Shown here: positions 5,522 through 7,757 of the stretch, piece by piece | How the letters are laid out: each line of letters starts with the position of its first letter | Numbering within the stretch: the first letter of the stretch is position 1 | Made by a program: the position numbers and the translations under genes | From: Acidobacteriaceae bacterium | GTDB lineage: Bacteria; Acidobacteriota; Terriglobia; Terriglobales; Acidobacteriaceae | NCBI GenBank assembly: GCA_003139975.1 | Contig: PLHN01000116.1 | Span: forward strand, 19,739-27,495 | Direction of reading: 5' to 3' | Length of the DNA stretch: 7,757 nt | Notes under the pieces: model-generated | What the model saw: only the letters and a program-made list of their open reading frames with translations | The model's database searches: none | Told to the model about the DNA's origin: nothing

Positions 5522-7267
5522 TCAAAGCGGTTTCTTCGCCGTCGATGACTCCGGCGGCGGATAGACGATGGAATCGCGAAAAGAAGCCTTGTCCGCTGGC
5601 GCATAATCCGGAAACGGCAACTGCCGCTGGTCGCGCCACTGTTCCACCTGTTTCTCGGCAGCCTCGGCCTTTTCGCGGTCCAGCCCGGAATCGCGGCCCA
5701 GATAAAGCGTCTGCGACGGAAAAGCCAGCGCCGTGCCCGAACGTCCGACGATCTCCATGATACGCAGTAGCAGGTCCTCGCGAATGGCCACAAACTCGTT
5801 GAAGTCGCGGGTGGGAATATAAGCGGTGATCGCAATCGTCAGCGCGCTCGCGCCAAATCCGGTAAAGCGGATGTCGGCGGTGTCGGTATCGACTTTGGGA
5901 TGTTCATACAGCAGGCGTCGGATTTCAGCGAGCAGATAGCGAAGCTGGTCGGGAGAAGTCTCGGGCCGCACGTTGAGCGTAGGATTCAACAGATACTTGT
6001 CGCGCCGCGAGATGTTCTCGACGTTCATCGCCGCGACCGCGCCGTTGGGAATGGAAAGCTGCGTCCGCTCGTCGGTGCGAATGCGGGTCGATCGCAGGCT
6101 GATGTCTTCGACCGTGCCCGACCTTTCCCCGAACTTACAGTAATCGCCCACCCGGATCACTTCATCGGCGAGTACCGAGATTCCGCCGAAAAGGTTCTCG
6201 AGCGTTTTCTGGGCGGCAAACGCAATGGCGATCCCGCCAATCCCGAGCCCGGCCAACACGGTGGTGAGATTGAAGCCGAAGATCGCAAGGATCACGAGGA
6301 TCGCAAAGGTACCAATCACCACTTTCAGCAGCCGTTCGCCGAGAACCATCAGCGTTCCTGTGCCCATGCGGCCAACACCAATGGCGTGCGTGCGCAGCCG
6401 CTGCATCACGACCGTGATGATGCGGAAAAGGAACCAGAAGAAGCCGATGCTGGCAAGAACTGCGATGGTTCGCGAGTAGTAGAAGCGCGGCAGCAATGGC
6501 AACCCGAAGTATCCAGCAATCAGGCGATGCGCAATCGCGCTGAAGGTGAGCAGAAGCGGCTTTGACAAGCGGCTGTAAGAATGCAAATTCGGCCGCTTCT
6601 TATATTTGAGGTAGAGTCGCCGCGGAATCGCCAGAAACAGAACGACAGCCCAGCCAATGACAATCGCTACGGGAATCGCGGCAAGCAGCGCCAGCCACTG
6701 CCAAAGCGGCATTCCCAGCACAATATTCCGCACCAGGCTCTGCGGCAGTTTCGTTTCCACCTGGTGCGCTTCGACATTGTCGTAAAGCTCGGGAACCTTG
6801 CTGAGCGTATCGGCGGAAAATAACCAGATTTTCCCTGAATTCGGGTCGGTGACACGAACCAGCACCACCGGGACGTCGCTATCGGCGACGGAAAAAAGTC
6901 CGATCGTCTGCTGATCGAGAACGCCCAGGTCAGGATTGCCCTCGGGGCTGGTGCTGATCCGCCCCAGGTGGCCGACGAAGGCCCGATCCATCAGAACTTT
7001 CAGTTTCCCGGCCAGTTCCGGACCCTGCGACAGGCGGCGCGCCGCGCTCATTTGCAGATAATCCGCCGCAGCCTTGTCGTTTCCGTCCTGCTCCGCCTGA
7101 AGGAATCCAACCACGGTGCCTGACGGCGTACTGCGGCCCAGCGGGTCAACCTGCGCAGAAGCCGCACCCGGAGCCTGCTTCCCCCCAAGCAGGCTGCTCA
7201 CCGACTGGGCAGCCGAACCATGAAGAAACAGCCCAAGGATTAGGACTAACAGAGCAAACTTCTTCAT
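5522..7267 (-). CDS. MscS-family small-conductance mechanosensitive channel with signal peptide
   Basis: A tension-gated inner-membrane channel that releases solutes on osmotic downshock. The 581-residue protein is about twice the size of E. coli MscS (286). It opens with a signal peptide (MKKFALLVLILGLFLHGSAA, cleavage near residue 20). A soluble periplasmic region follows to about 185; it contains GTVVGFLQAEQDGNDKAAADYL, which resembles a small helical-repeat segment. Hydrophobic helices lie at about 190-214, 235-256, 262-286 and 309-331. The pore helix with its Gly/Ala packing is GLGIGGIAIAFAAQKTLENL (340-359). The beta domain contains GDYCKF, GTVEDISLRSTRIRT and SIPNG, and the alpha/beta vestibule continues to about 520. 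A charged tail beyond 528 (EKAEAAEKQVEQWRDQRQ) may be coiled. ATG 7267 is preferred to the adjacent TTG 7270 because it gives a normal MKK signal peptide; neither has a strong Shine-Dalgarno (AGGG lies 10-13 bases upstream). Family call is firm; ion selectivity and role are not determined. Confidence 0.92.
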   Translation of the reverse strand: MKKFALLVLILGLFLHGSAAQSVSSLLGGKQAPGAASAQVDPLGRSTPSGTVVGFLQAEQDGNDKAAADYLQMSAARRLSQGPELAGKLKVLMDRAFVGHLGRISTSPEGNPDLGVLDQQTIGLFSVADSDVPVVLVRVTDPNSGKIWLFSADTLSKVPELYDNVEAHQVETKLPQSLVRNIVLGMPLWQWLALLAAIPVAIVIGWAVVLFLAIPRRLYLKYKKRPNLHSYSRLSKPLLLTFSAIAHRLIAGYFGLPLLPRFYYSRTIAVLASIGFFWFLFRIITVVMQRLRTHAIGVGRMGTGTLMVLGERLLKVVIGTFAILVILAIFGFNLTTVLAGLGIGGIAIAFAAQKTLENLFGGISVLADEVIRVGDYCKFGERSGTVEDISLRSTRIRTDERTQLSIPNGAVAAMNVENISRRDKYLLNPTLNVRPETSPDQLRYLLAEIRRLLYEHPKVDTDTADIRFTGFGASALTIAITAYIPTRDFNEFVAIREDLLLRIMEIVGRSGTALAFPSQTLYLGRDSGLDREKAEAAEKQVEQWRDQRQLPFPDYAPADKASFRDSIVYPPPESSTAKKPL

Positions 7268-7303
7268 CAAATGTTTCTTACCCTAAGTCGAGTCGTTTCC
7301 GCT

Positions 7304-7396
7304 TGAATGTAGCGCCGGCATCTTGCCGGCTGTCCCGAGGGCGTCTCGCCCTCGGCGCGGCGGGCGAGAACACCCCCGGCTGCAGCGGTACATTCA
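7304..7396. repeat. 93-bp REP/MITE-like element with terminal inverted repeats and two hairpins
   Basis: The ends are inverted repeats: TGAATGTAGCGC at 7304-7315 and GCGGTACATTCA at 7385-7396, matching at 11 of 12 positions. Inside are two perfect hairpins with the same TCT loop: GCCGGCA/TGCCGGC (7314-7330, 7-bp stem) and CCGAGGGCG/CGCCCTCGG (7335-7355, 9-bp stem). A GCTGCAGC palindrome follows at 7379-7386. No clear target-site duplication is seen. From recall, sequences like the GCCGGCATCTTGCCGGC core recur between genes in acidobacterial genomes, which would make this a non-autonomous REP-type repeat; a genome search was not possible. It fills most of the gap between lpd and the channel gene and could act as a terminator or mRNA stabiliser. 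Confidence 0.65.
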
Positions 7397-7406
7397 GATG
7401 CTCGTT

Positions 7407-7757
7407 TCACTTCTTCGGCCGATAAATATCCGTCGCCTGCCCGTAGAAAATCTCCGCCGCTTCCATCATCGTCTCCGACAGCGTTGGATGCGGATGAATC
7501 GTCATGCCGATGTCCGCCGCCAGCGCGCACATTTCAATCGCCAGCACGCCTTCGGCGATCAGTTCCCCCGCGCCGGGCCCGCAAATACCGACGCCAAGCA
7601 CGCGTTCGGTCTTCGGATCAATCAGCAGCTTAGTGAGACCTTCAGGCCGGTCAAGCGTGATGGCGCGCCCAGAGGCAGCCCACGGGAACTTGGCCACTTT
7701 GATCTCGCGTCCTTGTTCTTTGGCCTGCGTTTCTGTCAGTCCCGCCCACGCGATCTC
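7407..7757 (-). CDS. lpdA: Dihydrolipoyl dehydrogenase, C-terminal part (5' truncated)
   Basis: This is the E3 subunit of 2-oxoacid dehydrogenase complexes (and the glycine cleavage system), a cytoplasmic FAD enzyme that reoxidises dihydrolipoamide with NAD+. Only the last 116 codons are in the window; the frame is open to the right edge, so the GTG at 7697 is an internal valine. The visible part is the dimerisation domain: [16 protein letters not shown], then [14 protein letters not shown], then [21 protein letters not shown], then [15 protein letters not shown]. The active-site signature HPHPTLSE carries the catalytic His-Glu pair (equivalent to His444 and Glu449 of the E. coli enzyme). The stop is followed by the hairpin-rich repeat. 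The FAD and NAD domains and the redox disulfide lie outside, so a close relative cannot be fully excluded, but the C-terminal match is characteristic. Confidence 0.92.
   Translation of the reverse strand, partial: EIAWAGLTETQAKEQGREIKVAKFPWAASGRAITLDRPEGLTKLLIDPKTERVLGVGICGPGAGELIAEGVLAIEMCALAADIGMTIHPHPTLSETMMEAAEIFYGQATDIYRPKK

Noticed and set aside
5900..6565. 221-codon plus-strand frame
   Set aside because: Antisense to the conserved MscS pore and beta domain; His/Arg/Asp-rich translation without a domain, typical of a shadow frame in GC-rich DNA.
7267..7530. 87-codon minus-strand frame covering the repeat element
   Set aside because: It overlaps lpdA out of frame and reads through the hairpins (GETPSGQPARCRRYIQAE), a translation typical of intergenic repeats, not a gene.

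Overview
The window carries chromosomal bacterial DNA of fairly high GC content. The style suggests an Acidobacteriota member (Terriglobia-like). I base this on recall, not on a search: a stand-alone cyclic-nucleotide-binding-fold protein, receiver-like domains of the 'CPDEK...VDCE...LTKP' type, multi-domain TonB proteins, and a short GC-rich hairpin repeat of the GCCGGCATCTTGCCGGC type. No tRNA, rRNA, CRISPR array, insertion sequence or phage gene was seen.

Layout. (1) 2-1075, plus strand: 3' part of a membrane-anchored family 2 glycosyltransferase, cut by the left edge. (2) 1076-1346: non-coding gap with a perfect 9-bp inverted repeat overlapping a TTGACC box. (3) 1347-1811, plus strand: small protein with a Crp/Fnr-type sensor fold and no DNA-binding domain. 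(4) 1812-1884: convergent gap with an 8-bp inverted repeat, a possible shared terminator. (5) 1885-3639 and 3782-5392, minus strand: two tandem paralogues with the unusual order receiver-like domain, long disordered linker, one membrane helix, periplasmic linker, TonB C-terminal domain. The gap between them holds an ordered array of GAAC/GTTC half-sites and a possible promoter for the downstream copy. (6) 5522-7267, minus strand: MscS-type mechanosensitive channel with a signal peptide and a periplasmic N-terminal domain. (7) 7304-7396: a 93-bp REP/MITE-like element with terminal inverted repeats and two perfect hairpins with the same TCT loop. (8) 7407-7757, minus strand: C-terminal part of dihydrolipoyl dehydrogenase, cut by the right edge.

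The four minus-strand genes point the same way (lpd, mscS-like, tonB-like 1, tonB-like 2), but the gaps of 129-142 bp contain hairpins or palindromes, so a single operon is not assured. The glycosyltransferase, channel and TonB-like proteins are all envelope proteins. The main novelty candidate is the tandem pair of receiver-like/TonB fusions. They look like single-pass proteins that could link a cytoplasmic signalling domain to a periplasmic or outer-membrane partner.
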